DNA from: Guillardia theta CCMP2712
Taxonomy: Eukaryota; Cryptophyceae; Pyrenomonadales; Geminigeraceae
Length of the DNA: 51,940 nucleotides
Assembly (NCBI RefSeq): GCF_000315625.1
Contig: NW_005434570.1
Location: forward strand, 171,390-223,329
Direction of reading: 5' to 3'
Shown here: one piece after another, positions 9,761 to 20,601 of the stretch
Layout: each line of letters starts with the position of its first letter
Numbering within the stretch: position 1 is the first letter of the stretch
Notes under the pieces: generated by a model
What the model saw: only the letters and a program-made list of their open reading frames with translations
The model's database searches: none
What the model was told of the DNA's origin: nothing
Program-made: the position numbers and the translations under genes

Positions 9761-12700
9761 ATGAGGAGGCTGTTGTGTGCGTGTGTGCTTTGGCTTGTAG
9801 TCTTGGATGGCATGTACCAGCAGGCTGAGGCGGCAAGCAGCGAGAGCTGCGGGAGCTGCACGTTTCTTATCTCGGATGAGGGGTTGTTGTCGAGGCAGGG
9901 GACCTGTGGCGGAGATTGTGGAACTGATTTTTATGGTTCCAAAAGATTTTATCTGAACTCCCGGGGTATACGGAACATAACGAACGGGACCTTCGACGGG
10001 CTGTCCAGCTTGCAGTATCTATATCTTTACAACAACAACCTGCAGAGTCTGCCTGCAGGGACCTTCCAAGGGCTCTCCAGCTTGCAGACGCTATATCTTT
10101 CCAGCAACAAACTGCAGAGTCTGCCAGCAGGGACCTTCCAAGGGCTCTCCAGCTTGCAGCGGCTATATCTTGCCGGCAACAACCTGCAGAGTCTGCCTGC
10201 AGGGACCTTCCAAGGGCTCTCCAGCTTGCAGTTTCTATATCTTGCCGGCAACAACCTGCAGAACCTTTCTGCAGGGACCTTCCAAGGGCTCTCCAGCTTG
10301 CAGGGGCTATATCTTTACTACAACAACCTTCAGAGTCTGCCTTCAGGGACTTTCCAAGGGCTCTCCAGCTTGCAGTATCTATATCTTGACTACAACAACC
10401 TGCAGAACCTTTCTGCAGGGACCTTCCAAGGGCTCTCCAGCTTGCAGTTTCTATTTCTTTCCTACAACAACCTTCAGAGTCTGCCTTCAGGGACCTTCCA
10501 AGGGCTCTCCAGCTTGCAGTATCTATATCTTGACTACAACAACCTGCAGAGTCTGCCAGCAGGGACCTTCCAAGGGCTCTCCAGCTTGAAGCGGCTATAT
10601 CTTTCCTACAACAACCTGCAGAGTCTGCCTGCAGGGACCTTCCAAGGGCTCTCCAGCTTGCAGTATCTATATCTTGACAACAACAACGAACTGCAGAGTC
10701 TGCCTGCAGGGACCTTCCAAGGGCTCTCCAGCTTGCAGTATCTATATCTTGACTACAACAAACTGCAGAGTCTGCCAGCAGGGACCTTCCAAGGGCTCTC
10801 CAGCTTGCAGTATCTATATCTTGACTACAACAAACTGCAGAGTCTGCCTGCAGGGACCTTCGACGGGCTCTCCAGCTTGCAGTATCTATATCTTTACAAC
10901 AACGAACTGCAGAACCTTTCTGCAGGGACCTTCGACGGGCTCTCCAGCTTGCAGTATCTATATCTTCACAACAACAACCTTCAGAACCTTTCTGCAGGGA
11001 CCTTCGACGGGTTCTCCAGCTTGCAGCGGCTATATCTTTACAACAACAACCTGCAGAGTCTGCCTTCAGGGACCTTCGACGGGCTCTCCAGCTTGCAGTA
11101 TCTATATCTTTCCAGCAACAACCTGCAGAGTCTGCCAGCAGGGACCTTCGACGGGCTCTCCAGCTTGCAGACGCTATATCTTTCCTACAACAACTTGCAG
11201 AGTCTGCCTGCAGGGACCTTCCAAGGGCTCTCCAGCTTGCAGACGCTATATCTTGACTACAACAAACTGCAGAGTCTGCCAGCAGGGACCTTCCAAGGGC
11301 TCTCCAGCTTGCGGTATCTATATCTTGACTACAACAAACTGCAGAGTCTGCCTGCAGGGACCTTCGACGGGCTCTCCAGCTTGCAGTATCTATATCTTGA
11401 CTACAACAAACTGCAGAGTCTGCCAGCAGGGACCTTCGACGGGCTCTCCAGCTTGCAGGTGCTTTTTCTTTCCTACAACAACCTGCAGAGTCTGCCTGCA
11501 GGGACCTTCGACGGGCTCTCCAGCTTGCAGTATCTATATCTCAACTACAACCGTTTTGCTTGCATTTCCTCCCAAGCTTTTGCTGGTTTGTCTTCACTTT
11601 CTTTTTTACTGCTTCAAGGCAACAATCTGCCGTGCTATCATCCGTCTTGGCCAAGCTTTGTTAGCAAGGACCCGAATCTCGAGCCTTGCCTCAACGAGAC
11701 TCTATGCGACTACAGCCCAGACAGCACCTCCATCGCAACCTCCTTCATCCCAACCACAACCCCACCAGCATCCTCTTCCACAGCTGCCGACACCACCGCA
11801 TCGCTGTCGCAACAAACCACTGTCGGTCCCTTCCTCCCAACCACAACACCAACTGGTGTGGATCCGACCAGACCAACCACTACCGGTGGACAAGAACAAG
11901 AGCGCAGACCTCAAACCCATCGTCTGGTACAAGTTCGATGACCCCAATGATTTGGGGAAAGACAGCAGCGGCAACGGCTACAACGCAACAAACTACGGAG
12001 CTACATATGATTCTGGCACAAACTGTAAACAGGGGGATGGCTGTGCGCACTTCAGCGCAAGCGGGACCCAGCAGTACATGACAGTGGACAACCGTTTGGA
12101 TCTTGGTACAATCCAGCAGAAGAGCGGCATCGCCGTCAGCTTCTGGGGCTACATGACGGGAGCGAGTGGAAGTTGGGCTCGCTACTTTGACTTTGGTGGG
12201 AATAGCAACTACTTTTACCACGGTGGAGGCTCAAACCTATACAACTGGTTGTTCGCCGCTCCAGGCACGTCAACGTGGCCGAGATGGCTTCAACTGGATG
12301 TGTACGACGGCAAAGGTTATTTTCCGTTGCCTTTTTCTGATCACGTGATCTCGAGTTGGCATCACTTTGTTTTCTCCATCAACAAGAACGGAAGCGCGTC
12401 GGCAAACACATGGTCGGTATGGATCGATAACGAGCTGGTGTGCGATGCGTGTCATGCTAGCGGTCTGACTTCCATTCCCATGGATGAAAGGGGATGGTAT
12501 ATTGCGCGTTCTCATTGGGAAGTAGACGGAAAGACTGATGGCGGCATGGACGACTTCCGTATTTACGATCAAGCCCTCACAGCCCTGCAAGTCGCGGAAA
12601 TATACTACGGTTCTGTGATTGACAATCCTGCTTCAACCCCCTTGGGGCCAAACTGGTTTCTTCACCCAGTCTACGTCAACTGCCATATGAATCACACATG

Positions 12701-12980
12701 GAAAGATATCATCTACGGACAATTGGCAAAGAACCAGACCTTCAAGTCGGGTGGACTCGGGAAGCTGATGACTCGAGGCGAGTACGAGGTGTGGGTCTGC
12801 AGCTATCAAGACGAGTGTGCAAAGCCCAGCAATCCCTTCTGTTACGTCTTCGACGAGCAGCAGAAGCTGTTCATCCCATGGTGAGTTGTCACGGTGTCTC
12901 TGAGAGTGATTGCAAGAGGTCCGATCAGGGCTCTGAAGCATTTCTGCAGGGGGCTGGAAGATGAGCTCATGCTCAGTTAG
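9761..12980 (+). pseudogene. Expanded LRR-LamG paralog interrupted by a 4-bp frameshift
   Basis: The design matches the gene at 3,525-5,575: signal peptide (MRRLLCACVLWLVVLDGMYQ), Cys N-cap, LRR array, Cys C-cap, T/P/S linker, LamG-like domain, then a 69-bp intron (12,881-12,949) and the 31-nt last exon 12,950-12,980 (WGLEDELMLS). It carries about 22 repeats instead of 7. Near 11,862 the sequence GATCC is followed by an extra GACC relative to the paralog. This shifts the frame, so the LRR frame stops at 11,941 (726 residues, no L amG domain) while the LamG frame remains fully open beyond it. The LamG part shows only a few changes from copy 1. This may be a recent mutation, an assembly error, or a working LRR-only product. 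I typed it as a pseudogene on the balance of evidence. Confidence 0.7.
9985..11560 (+). repeat. 72-bp coding minisatellite (24-residue LRR array)
   Basis: About 22 head-to-tail copies of a 72-bp unit. The near-invariant core reads CTCTCCAGCTTGCAGTATCT, and the variable bases fall in the xLxxN positions. One unit (about 10,670-10,690) has an extra codon. Units carry either TTCCAA (TFQ) or TTCGAC (TFD), and these come in blocks, which suggests block duplication by unequal exchange or gene conversion. Confidence 0.9.
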
Positions 12981-14157
12981 ATACGGTGATAGCCTCGCGG
13001 CACTGTTCAACGGTTCAACGGTTTGAAGACGACTCGAGCTACTTTCATGTTCAAGTTCTGTCTTTGTGTATCAAACTTGAAATGGTTTTGTTTTAGTAGT
13101 ATCCTGAGGCTCGGATTTACGAAGCCTGCCAAAGTTCGTGCCGGGCCCTGACTCACCGACCGTACTCCGTACCCACGCCACCGTCCGACGGGAAGGACCG
13201 TGCAATAAGGTCACGGCGGGCCCCCGGCGCGGCTTGCCGCAGTGCGGCGACGCACTGAGATTTGTTGAGATCAAGTCTGCCTCAGAGTTTTGACTGGAGG
13301 CCCCAAAATAGACTTCTTCATGAAATTTGTTTTTGCACATTAATGAAAAGGAGTGTTTTCAGATTAAAGAACTACGCCTCTACGTGCTGTACCCCCCACC
13401 CCTCATCTATACGAAAGCACCCCTCCCGATATTCATTGCTACATCCCCTCGATAAAATATTTCTACTCACACTTTTCCCTGCTAGTCCCCGGACAAATGC
13501 ATGGCTTACACCTCCAACAGGATAGAATCTTTAAGTAGATCCATAGGTAAAAATGTAGCTCCTGATACCCCGTCGCTTTCAGACCCCTCTACTCAATACC
13601 TCGTCTTTCACAACACCCTACCCCCTCTACATCTTTCAACCCACGGAAGTTAGCAGAAAAAATATATTATCATTTGTAGTCTTCAGGGTCGTTGTATAAA
13701 TTTGTAACATAGGCTATGAGAAAAGGTCACAAAAGTATCAATAAACTATAGATTTGTTCTTGAATTACCATAAATTAATAGTATTTATAGTAAATACCTT
13801 GGAACAAAGGGTACCCTTGTCTTGTGGGGGAAAGGAGGAATGCAGTAGTGCAGAAGGCAAGTAGCGCTAGGAAAGTTTGTATAGGGCGACAGGACACGAG
13901 CAGGCAATCTTGACGAGCTCGTGTCTGAAAGCTAGAACCATTGTGAGCGCAGAGATGCACACAAGTTCAACAGAGCTCTCTGAAAGCGAGTGATTGTGAA
14001 GGAAAGAGTTGTTGAATCCTTTTCTTGGTTGCACTAAATATTAGGAGAAACTTTTGGCTCACGTGCATAGATGATAACAAAATTTGGATGGGCAGAGATT
14101 CCACTCACTGAAATTCAATATTTTAACAGGTGGGATCTTCTTGGGCACTTGTAGAGG
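12981..14157. other. Intergenic region
   Basis: No gene recognised. 13,090-13,260 is GC-rich and otherwise featureless. 13,380-13,660 is rich in C-runs such as TACCCCCCACCCC. 13,640-14,120 is AT-rich and may hold the 5' region of the gene at 14,158. A possible 5' UTR intron end (TTTTAACAG) lies at about 14,121-14,130. Confidence 0.4.
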
Positions 14158-14688
14158 ATGCCCTACTTCTGTGAGAGTGGCTGCGGGAGGCTGGTACAAC
14201 CTCGATCGAAGGATCCGGACGTGTGCTCGTATGAGAGAGCTTGGTACGGCCTGCAGTTCTCGTGCTGTCAGTGTGTCCGGTACACTTGGCACGAGTACAG
14301 CCGTTACGCCTGCGGGCAATGCAAGCAACGAGCGCTGTCGCGGGAGCCTCCGCGACTGAAGGCGGACTTCTTCATCCCGGACATGAACGTGACGCGCACC
14401 CTGAGCTCTGCCTCCATCATGAGCGAGACCGAAGAATATGTGGAATCGCTGTTTGACGATGTTCATGACTTGAGCTCGAGTGGATCTGGTTCCAGCAGTG
14501 AGAAAGGCGCGCGACAGCAAGAGTCTATGGAGACTTCCGTGGATGTTTCTCCTCAAGGATCTCCGATAGCGTTTGACACAGAGATCGAAGAGTGTGACAA
14601 GAGCGAAACGTACATCGTTCCAAGAAAGAAGAGTGTGGACCCCAAAACGAAGATGCCCCGGTTAAAGTTGAGTCGCTCGTCATCATAG
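14158..14688 (+). CDS. Hypothetical Cys-rich N-terminus / Ser-rich C-terminus protein
   Basis: Single-exon frame of 176 residues (ATG 14158, TAG 14686). The first about 60 residues hold paired cysteines (FCESGCGR, SCCQC, ACGQC), a plausible zinc-binding knuckle arrangement that I cannot assign to a named family. The remainder is acidic and Ser-rich (SSSGSGSSSEKG) and ends in a basic KMPRLKLSRSSS tail. There is no signal peptide or membrane segment. A nuclear or cytosolic regulatory role is possible but unsupported. Its 3' end faces that of the Rab32-like gene on the other strand. Confidence 0.5.
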   Translation: MPYFCESGCGRLVQPRSKDPDVCSYERAWYGLQFSCCQCVRYTWHEYSRYACGQCKQRALSREPPRLKADFFIPDMNVTRTLSSASIMSETEEYVESLFDDVHDLSSSGSGSSSEKGARQQESMETSVDVSPQGSPIAFDTEIEECDKSETYIVPRKKSVDPKTKMPRLKLSRSSS

Positions 14689-14899
14689 GTTGAAATGTGA
14701 TATGGTTAAGAGGAGGCGGATGGAGAAACGTCCAGCTCCTAACTTTTTGTGTAGCTTATAGATTTGCAGCTTCATGTGAGTGCTGACCTGCGTTGAAAAT
14801 CCTGGTCATGCACTCATTTATTTGTACAGTCATGAATTCTTGAAACTTGTGGTAGTCAGTCGCACACCCACAATCAGTTGTCATGTGATGGTGTGAGTT

Positions 14900-16205
14900 T
14901 TAACAACTGCAGTTGCCTCCCCTCCGCTCATTCTGAGACAATGAGATTGTTCCTTGCGGCCTTCCAAAGATTGTTAGGATTTCTTGCCCTACCGAGACAT
15001 GTAGGTACCTGTTGTCCTGCTGAAATCTTCTGGTAGCTTCGTAATCTGAGATCGCCCCTGGCAAACACGTTCAATCAGTGTCAACATGCAGTATCATGAC
15101 GATGATTACGATCTATAAGGAAGTTGAATGCTTCTGCAACGTTCTTGTCGTCCTTAGCCGATGTAAGAAACCAGCCTACATCCGACAGTCATAATGATTT
15201 CAAAGAGCTGCCTTTTCGCTTCACCAATAAATTGGTCTTCCGTCACAAGATCTTGTAGAACCTGGAGGGCAGCAGCGTCACAGGAGTATCAGAGCAGGGA
15301 GCTCCGCATGCTTCAGAAGGGTCGATGCAACCTGCTCGGTAACAGCAGGGTCTGCGTCTAGATCGCATTTGTTCGCTAATAGAACCTGTTGAGAGTTTGT
15401 CAGCGACTTGCCTCTTGCCTCTTGAGCTTCTCCTACCGCAGGGATTCGACGACCGTCAGGAAGGCTTAGCTTACTGACATTAAAGTAGGCATTCTCAGCA
15501 AAGAACTCTCTTACACACGGAAAGAACCTATCGATGTCTTGTTTCCATATCTTCACGGACTGCAATGTGATCTTTGAAACGAACTTTGTGTCATCTTGTC
15601 GAACTCAGGCTGAAGAAGTGCTCAACTCACATTTCTTGTGACATCAAAGACTACAACTGCTGCGTTTGCGTCTCTGTAGTACACCCTCGTCATAGTCCCA
15701 GCTTTCTCCTTCACGCACATGTGAGGCCTTGGAATGCAAACATACAACTTCTTGCCTGTCCTGCTATGTCTCGGAGTTGCAGCCGAATAATGCTGGACGG
15801 ACGATGAATCACCTGTCCGGAAACATTTGGAACGTGATAAAGAAGGTCTCCAGCACCTTGAGAGCAAAGTCTACGCCTAGAGTGAGCTTGTAGTGTATGT
15901 CAAAGGAGCCTGCAAACAGCAAAGACGGACGGAGCATCACGTCAGTGTGTACCCAGGACGGGAGGAAGGGAAGTTACCATGCACATATCGGTTGATGATT
16001 GAAGTCTTCCCAACTCTAGGATCACCGACAACCAAAACCTACGCAGACCTTACAACCAGGAGATTGAAATGGCCAATGAACTACTTTGAACGCATAATCT
16101 GTTCTTGGTGGGTTTGCGCTGATCTGATGACAAGAAGCAATAAGCGAACACACGAGATAGATACGAGAGGATCGTTGGCAAACCAACCTGTCCAGCCGCT
16201 GCCAT
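14900..16205 (-). CDS. Rab32/38-type small GTPase
   Basis: Thirteen exons: 16205-16188, 16124-16086, 16038-15978, 15909-15857, 15812-15756, 15708-15631, 15571-15528, 15473-15437, 15385-15332, 15261-15225, 15175-15110, 15057-15009 and 14960-14900. All phases join, giving 217 residues. Motifs seen are P-loop GDPRVGKTS, the TLGVDFALKV switch I region, DIAGQ, VYYRDANAAVVVFDVTR, LLANKCD, TSAKDDKN and a C-terminal Cys-Ser-Cys prenylation end. IAGQ in place of TAGQ marks the Rab32/38 group, which regulates traffic to lysosome-related organelles and mitochondria. Two oddities: the usual W before DIAGQ is R, and the residues after Q are EKAG rather than ERFG. The intron at 15,755-15,709 is GC-AG. The 48-bp intron 15,008-14,961 is a multiple of three and could be retained. 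Confidence 0.9.
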
Positions 16206-17262
16206 TGTGTGATAACAGCAGATTCAAGGCGTTTGATTGAACTCTCCCCCCTCCCTGATCACAAATAATCGTCAGCCACATTTTGCTTTCCTGTTTCTAG
16301 ATCATGTGGATCGTCGAATGTGAGATAATGCAAATGAGATGTGATGCTTCACAAGTGTGAGTTGTCAAAGCTATGCCGTTGAAAATGTGCACATGTCGGA
16401 CTTGGCATCTATGTTCATCGATACACTCGATTCATCTCGATTGCAACGTGAAAAGTCAGGTCAAGTTGGGATATCATCATCATATTCATGTTTGCCGTGG
16501 TGTTCGATGCAATAGGCCGCTTATCGTTACAAGACAGCACTGGTAAGCATAACAGTAGTTGCTCCGTGCTCATCGTGCCACCAGCCTTAATTTTTTCTAC
16601 CGCCTTCCCTTTCTAGTTCATCTGCTGATCATTCACATCGCTCATTTTTCTCCAAATCTAGCTTCTCTTCTGCTTCTCAAACTCCTTCCTTTCCTGATCC
16701 CGCTGCTCCTGCTCTCGCCTTTCTTCCCCTCCTCGTCCTCAGAGAAGCTCCTCCTCGTTTTTGTACTCTGTCTCCGCGCTAGGCTGCCGTTTATTCTAAG
16801 TCACGTCCTCGTCCAGCTGCATGCGCTCCAGATACCACTACCACCTTCTCCTCCTCGTCCTCCTCGTCCTCCTCGTCCTCCTCCTCCCACTCCAGCGCCT
16901 GCCACACATTGTCTGTTTGAGATTGCTACCCTACCTGCTAGAGAACACTTCTATCAAGGGTGGGGTGAGGTACCCCACCCTCATGTCACCTTTGAGTCAG
17001 AATGTGGGTCCTTTTATATGTTTCCGACAACCTGTCTGGTCACCCCTGAATATGATCACCCTACCCGCTAAATGTGGAAGAAATTCATTTAGGTCACCCG
17101 GTTGAATTACATTGAAAATGACCGGTACAAAAGCGGTATTTCAAGTACCCTACCTGTTATTGGAGGAACCAACCCACCCTTCAAATCATGCTGCGGTGTA
17201 CCCTACCCCCTAAATTTGGGGGACCCCCTCAGGCTTTCTACATTCCCCCGTCCACGTGGAAA
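16206..17262. other. Intergenic region between Rab32-like and AsnRS genes
   Basis: 16,560-16,910 is CT-rich with open frames caused only by low complexity (CCTCGTCCTCC repeats). 16,960-17,230 carries C/G-run sequence (GGGTGGGGTGAGGTACCCCA). It contains the divergent promoters of both genes, but no clear core element was identified. Confidence 0.4.
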
Positions 17263-19943
17263 ATGGCAGCGACTGTCGCAGCGTTCGAGGTGGAGGAGCT
17301 CAGAAAGAAGCTGCAGGATGCAAGCCTGAGCGAGAGCGAGAAGAAGGAGACAGAGGAGAAGATGTCGGCCAGACAGAAGGAGCTCGAGCAGTTGAAGAGC
17401 GCCAAGAAGTCCCCGGGCAGCATTGCCAACCCTTACTCCAAGAGTCTGTACATGCGAGCGGCGATACGGGATGTTCTGTCAGGGGACGAGGGGGTGTCTC
17501 TGATCGGAGAGACGATTGTTGTGGGAGGATGGGTGAAGACAGGAAGAACAGCTGAGAAAGGCGCCTTCACCTTCCTTGAGATCAACGACGGCTCCTGCCC
17601 GACCAGTTTGCAAGTGCTTGTCAAGGCTGAGATTGAGAACCCAGACAGGATCAAGCAGACGGGCGTCTGTGTGGTGGTGGAAGGAGAGCTGAAGGCTGCT
17701 CCCGCTGAATCGAAGCAGAAGACCGAGCTCCATGTTTCCAAGATGCTCCATGTGGGAACTTGCGAGGCGGCCGCCTATCCTATCGCCAAGAGCAAGCTTA
17801 GCCTCGAGTTTCTGCGCGAGAAGATCCATCTCCGCGTGAGGACCAACACCATCGCTGCCATCCAACGCGTGCGCAACTGCCTCGCCTTCGCCACCCACAG
17901 GTTTTTCCAGGAGAGCGGGTTCCAGTACGTGCACACCCCGATCATCACAGCCAGCGACTGCGAAGGAGCGGGAGAGATGTTTCAGATCACGACGATGCTC
18001 GCAGCAGCGGAGGAGGCGGGCAAGAAGCCTCCTCCTACTGAGGAGTACATTGCCAGCCTCAAGGCAGCCGCGTCTGCTGCTGGCAGCAAGGTCGCGGATA
18101 TCAAGAAGGCGAGCAAGGAGGGGTCGGACGAGGACAAGGAGAAGGCGAAGCAGGACTTGAAGCCGGCGCTTGACGAGCTCATGGCAGCTAAGAAGGCGGT
18201 GGAGGAAGCAGAAGCAGCGGCGAAGAACGTGGGTGGACTCCCTCGTACCGCAACCGGAGGCATCGACTACTCCACGGACTTCTTTGGGCAGCCAGTCAAC
18301 ATGACGGTATCTGGTCAGCTGCAGGCGGAGATCTACGCCTGTGCGATGACGTCAGTCTACACCTTCGGGCCCACGTTCCGAGCTGAGAACAGCCACACCT
18401 CTCGCCACCTTGCTGAGTTCTGGATGATCGAGCCCGAGATCGCCTTCGCCGACCTCTTCGACGTTATGCAGTGCGCCGAGGTGAGAAAATGTCTCCATTG
18501 ACTCTCTTCCCCCCTGTCCTTTCGCGCCTGTCTCTGACATGATCTGAAATGATCTGACATGATCTGACATGACTTCTTTCATCTTGGTATCCTCTGATGT
18601 CTCGTGCAGGACTACGTTCGCTACTGCTGCGTTCGTGTGCTCGAGGAGTGCATGGATGACCTCGTCCTTCTCTCCAAGATGTACGACAAGGGATGCATCG
18701 ACAGAGTTCGCGCAGTAGCCTCGCAGCCTTTTGGAAGATGTAGCTATACAGGTGAGGAAGGCGGAGATGATTTGAGGAGGAGGAGGAGGAGGAGGAGGAG
18801 GAGGAGGAGGAGGAGGAGGAGGAGGAGGAGGAGGTTTTAACACTGATTTGTGACAGAGGCGATCGAGATCTTGAAGAAAGCTGTAGCAAATGGACACAAG
18901 TTTGAGAACAATGAGATCGAGTGGGGAATGGACATGGGATCGGAGCATGAGAGATACATCTCGGAGAAAGTCTTCAAGAAGCCAGTTTGCTGTTACAACT
19001 ATCCCAAGGCGATCAAGGTGAATCTTGGATCGCCTCATCCTTTCAACCTCATTCACCAACATCTCATCCTCATCCTCCTCCCTTCCTCTCCCTTCCTCTC
19101 CCTTCCTCTTCCTTTCCCTTCCTCTTCCTCTCTAGTTCTCGGCCTGTCATCCGATCCGTTTCAACCTTTCCCTCATCTATCTCATCGTCTTCCTCCTCTC
19201 GTCCTCCTTCATCGCTGAAATCTTCTACAGGCATTCTACATGAGGGCTAACGAGGACGGGAAGGTGAGGGCGCGTTGACCTGACTGTCTCATGCTCATGT
19301 CCTAGCAGACTGTTGCCTCCATGGACGTTCTTGTGCCAGGTGTCGGGGAGCTCATCGGGGGCTCTCAGCGTGAGGAGAGGTATGAAGTCCTCGTCAGCCG
19401 CCTTGAGGAGCTCAATCTTGACCCCAAGGTAAGCAAGCGCGCGATGTTCTTGTTGTCACAAGTGCGCTCGTCATGTCAAGCTCATGTCATGACAATGAAA
19501 TGTTTCGATCTCTAACATTCTCTCCCTCCTTTCCCCTCTGCTCTTTGTCCCCCTTCCCTCCACCTCCTCCTCCACTTCGCCGGCAGGTCTACGAGTGGTA
19601 CACGGACCTGAGAAAGTTTGGCACGTGCGTTCACTCCGGCTTCGGTCTCGGCTTCGAGCGCCTGATCCTTTTCTGCACTGGCATGGAGAACATTCGAGAC
19701 GTCATCCCCTTCCCTCGCTGGCCAGGTGAAGGCAGATGGAGAGGAATGAAGTTAGTAGAGGACGAGGAAGAGGTGGAGAGGATGGAGGTGCCAGCAAGAG
19801 GAGAGGAACAGGAGAGGAGCGAGGGTAAGCCAGCAAGATCTAATCGCAAGTGCAGGAAACGCTCGTGGATAATCGCATTCTTGCATGTTCGATCAGCAGG
19901 TTTGTTTCTCAATACAATTACACTTGAAAGGAGTATGAATTGA
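17263..19943 (+). CDS. Asparaginyl-tRNA synthetase, cytosolic type (class II)
   Basis: Exons 17263-18480, 18610-18751, 18857-19017, 19231-19263, 19309-19428 and 19587 onward; the model ends at TGA 19943 (676 residues). It charges tRNA-Asn with asparagine. Seen are an N-terminal Lys/Glu coiled helix, an OB-fold anticodon domain ([20 protein letters not shown]), motif 1 near [20 protein letters not shown], motif 2 [20 protein letters not shown] and motif 3 [15 protein letters not shown] then IRDVIPFPR. Between GEMFQITT and FFGQPV lies an Ala/Lys/Glu-rich insert of about 85 residues (about 246-332). ATG 17263 was preferred to the upstream 17188 because it gives [13 protein letters not shown]. 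The enzyme normally ends just after FPR; here the frame runs on about 70 residues, so a further intron after WPG is likely and the true stop is uncertain. Confidence 0.92.
18771..18835 (+). repeat. (AGG)n microsatellite inside an AsnRS intron
   Basis: About 21 AGG triplets fill most of the 105-bp second intron (18,752-18,856), leaving intact splice borders (GTGAGG and GTGACAG). Confidence 0.95.
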
Positions 19944-20040
19944 TTGTTGTCTCGTTCAATTCAAACACCTGTCCCGATCCTCCTCTCTCCCCTCCCCCTT
20001 CCCCTCCCTTCCCTCTGCTGCCTCGCTTGCCTCAGGCCCC

Positions 20041-20601
20041 TCACAGGAGCGACTGAGTGTAGCCTGAACTCACGTTGGGCAAAGTGTGGGGCCGCTCATG
20101 GCTGGGGAGTCTTCCCACCTTGTGAGACGCTGCTGCTGCTGCGGCCATCTTCTTGTCTCTTGCTCCGGCATCATGGTGCGTCTCCCTTGGCTCGTGTCGC
20201 GCTGATCGTCGTGTGGAGCTCGTCGAGATCGCGTCCTTGTCGTCCTTGTCCTCCCGCACTGCGCATGCTTTCAGCAACATCACTGAGCCTCTGGGTTGAG
20301 TCTGACCTCCATCCTGCGGCTTGAAGTGAAGTTTCTCGTTCACCCTGGCATGAGCAAGCAGGGTTTATCATCATAACACTTCTCCTCCTCAGTCCTCTTC
20401 CCTCCTCTGCCCCCACGCCCCTTCTCCCGCCTCTCCCTCTTCCTCCCTGCCTCCCTTCCCTCACCAGTCTGCCAGTGGGTTTGGAACAACTCCAGCCAGA
20501 GCTCCAGCGCAAACAGGCGAGATGGCAGCACCGGCGATGACGAGGCCGGGGATCACAAGAGGGATCGGCATGGCGGCGAGAGAAGTTCCGAGACCTGGCA
20601 T
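20041..20601 (-). CDS. Small hypothetical membrane protein
   Basis: Two exons, 20601-20465 and 20344-20041, join in phase across a GTGAGG...CCAG intron to give 146 residues. The first 43 residues are hydrophobic with Gly/Pro/Ala (MPGLGTSLAAMPIPLVIPGL, then VIAGAAISPVCAGALAGVV), enough for two short membrane helices, and then ADWVNEKLHFKP. The second exon encodes a hydrophilic, charged and Ala-rich tail with no recognisable domain. More upstream exons are possible, since the start ATG overlaps a CCAG acceptor-like site. The gene converges on AsnRS. No family was recognised. Confidence 0.4.

Noticed and set aside
9985-11560. CRISPR-like regular repeats
   Set aside because: The repeats are contiguous coding units without unique spacers, and the sequence is eukaryotic.
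10674-12884. 736-codon frame through the LRR array (repeating CRVCLQGPSKGSPAC)
   Set aside because: It is the +2 frame of the 72-bp LRR units, open only because the unit length is a multiple of three. Only its part after about 11,868 (LamG) is genuine coding sequence, assigned to the frameshifted paralog.
13090-13260. GC-rich block considered as an rRNA or other structured RNA
   Set aside because: No recognisable rRNA or tRNA core sequence; similar GC-rich patches occur at 20,940, 40,200 and 41,940 without shared structure.
16559-17071. 170-codon CT-rich frame upstream of AsnRS
   Set aside because: Low-complexity CT repeats, with no domain or splice support.
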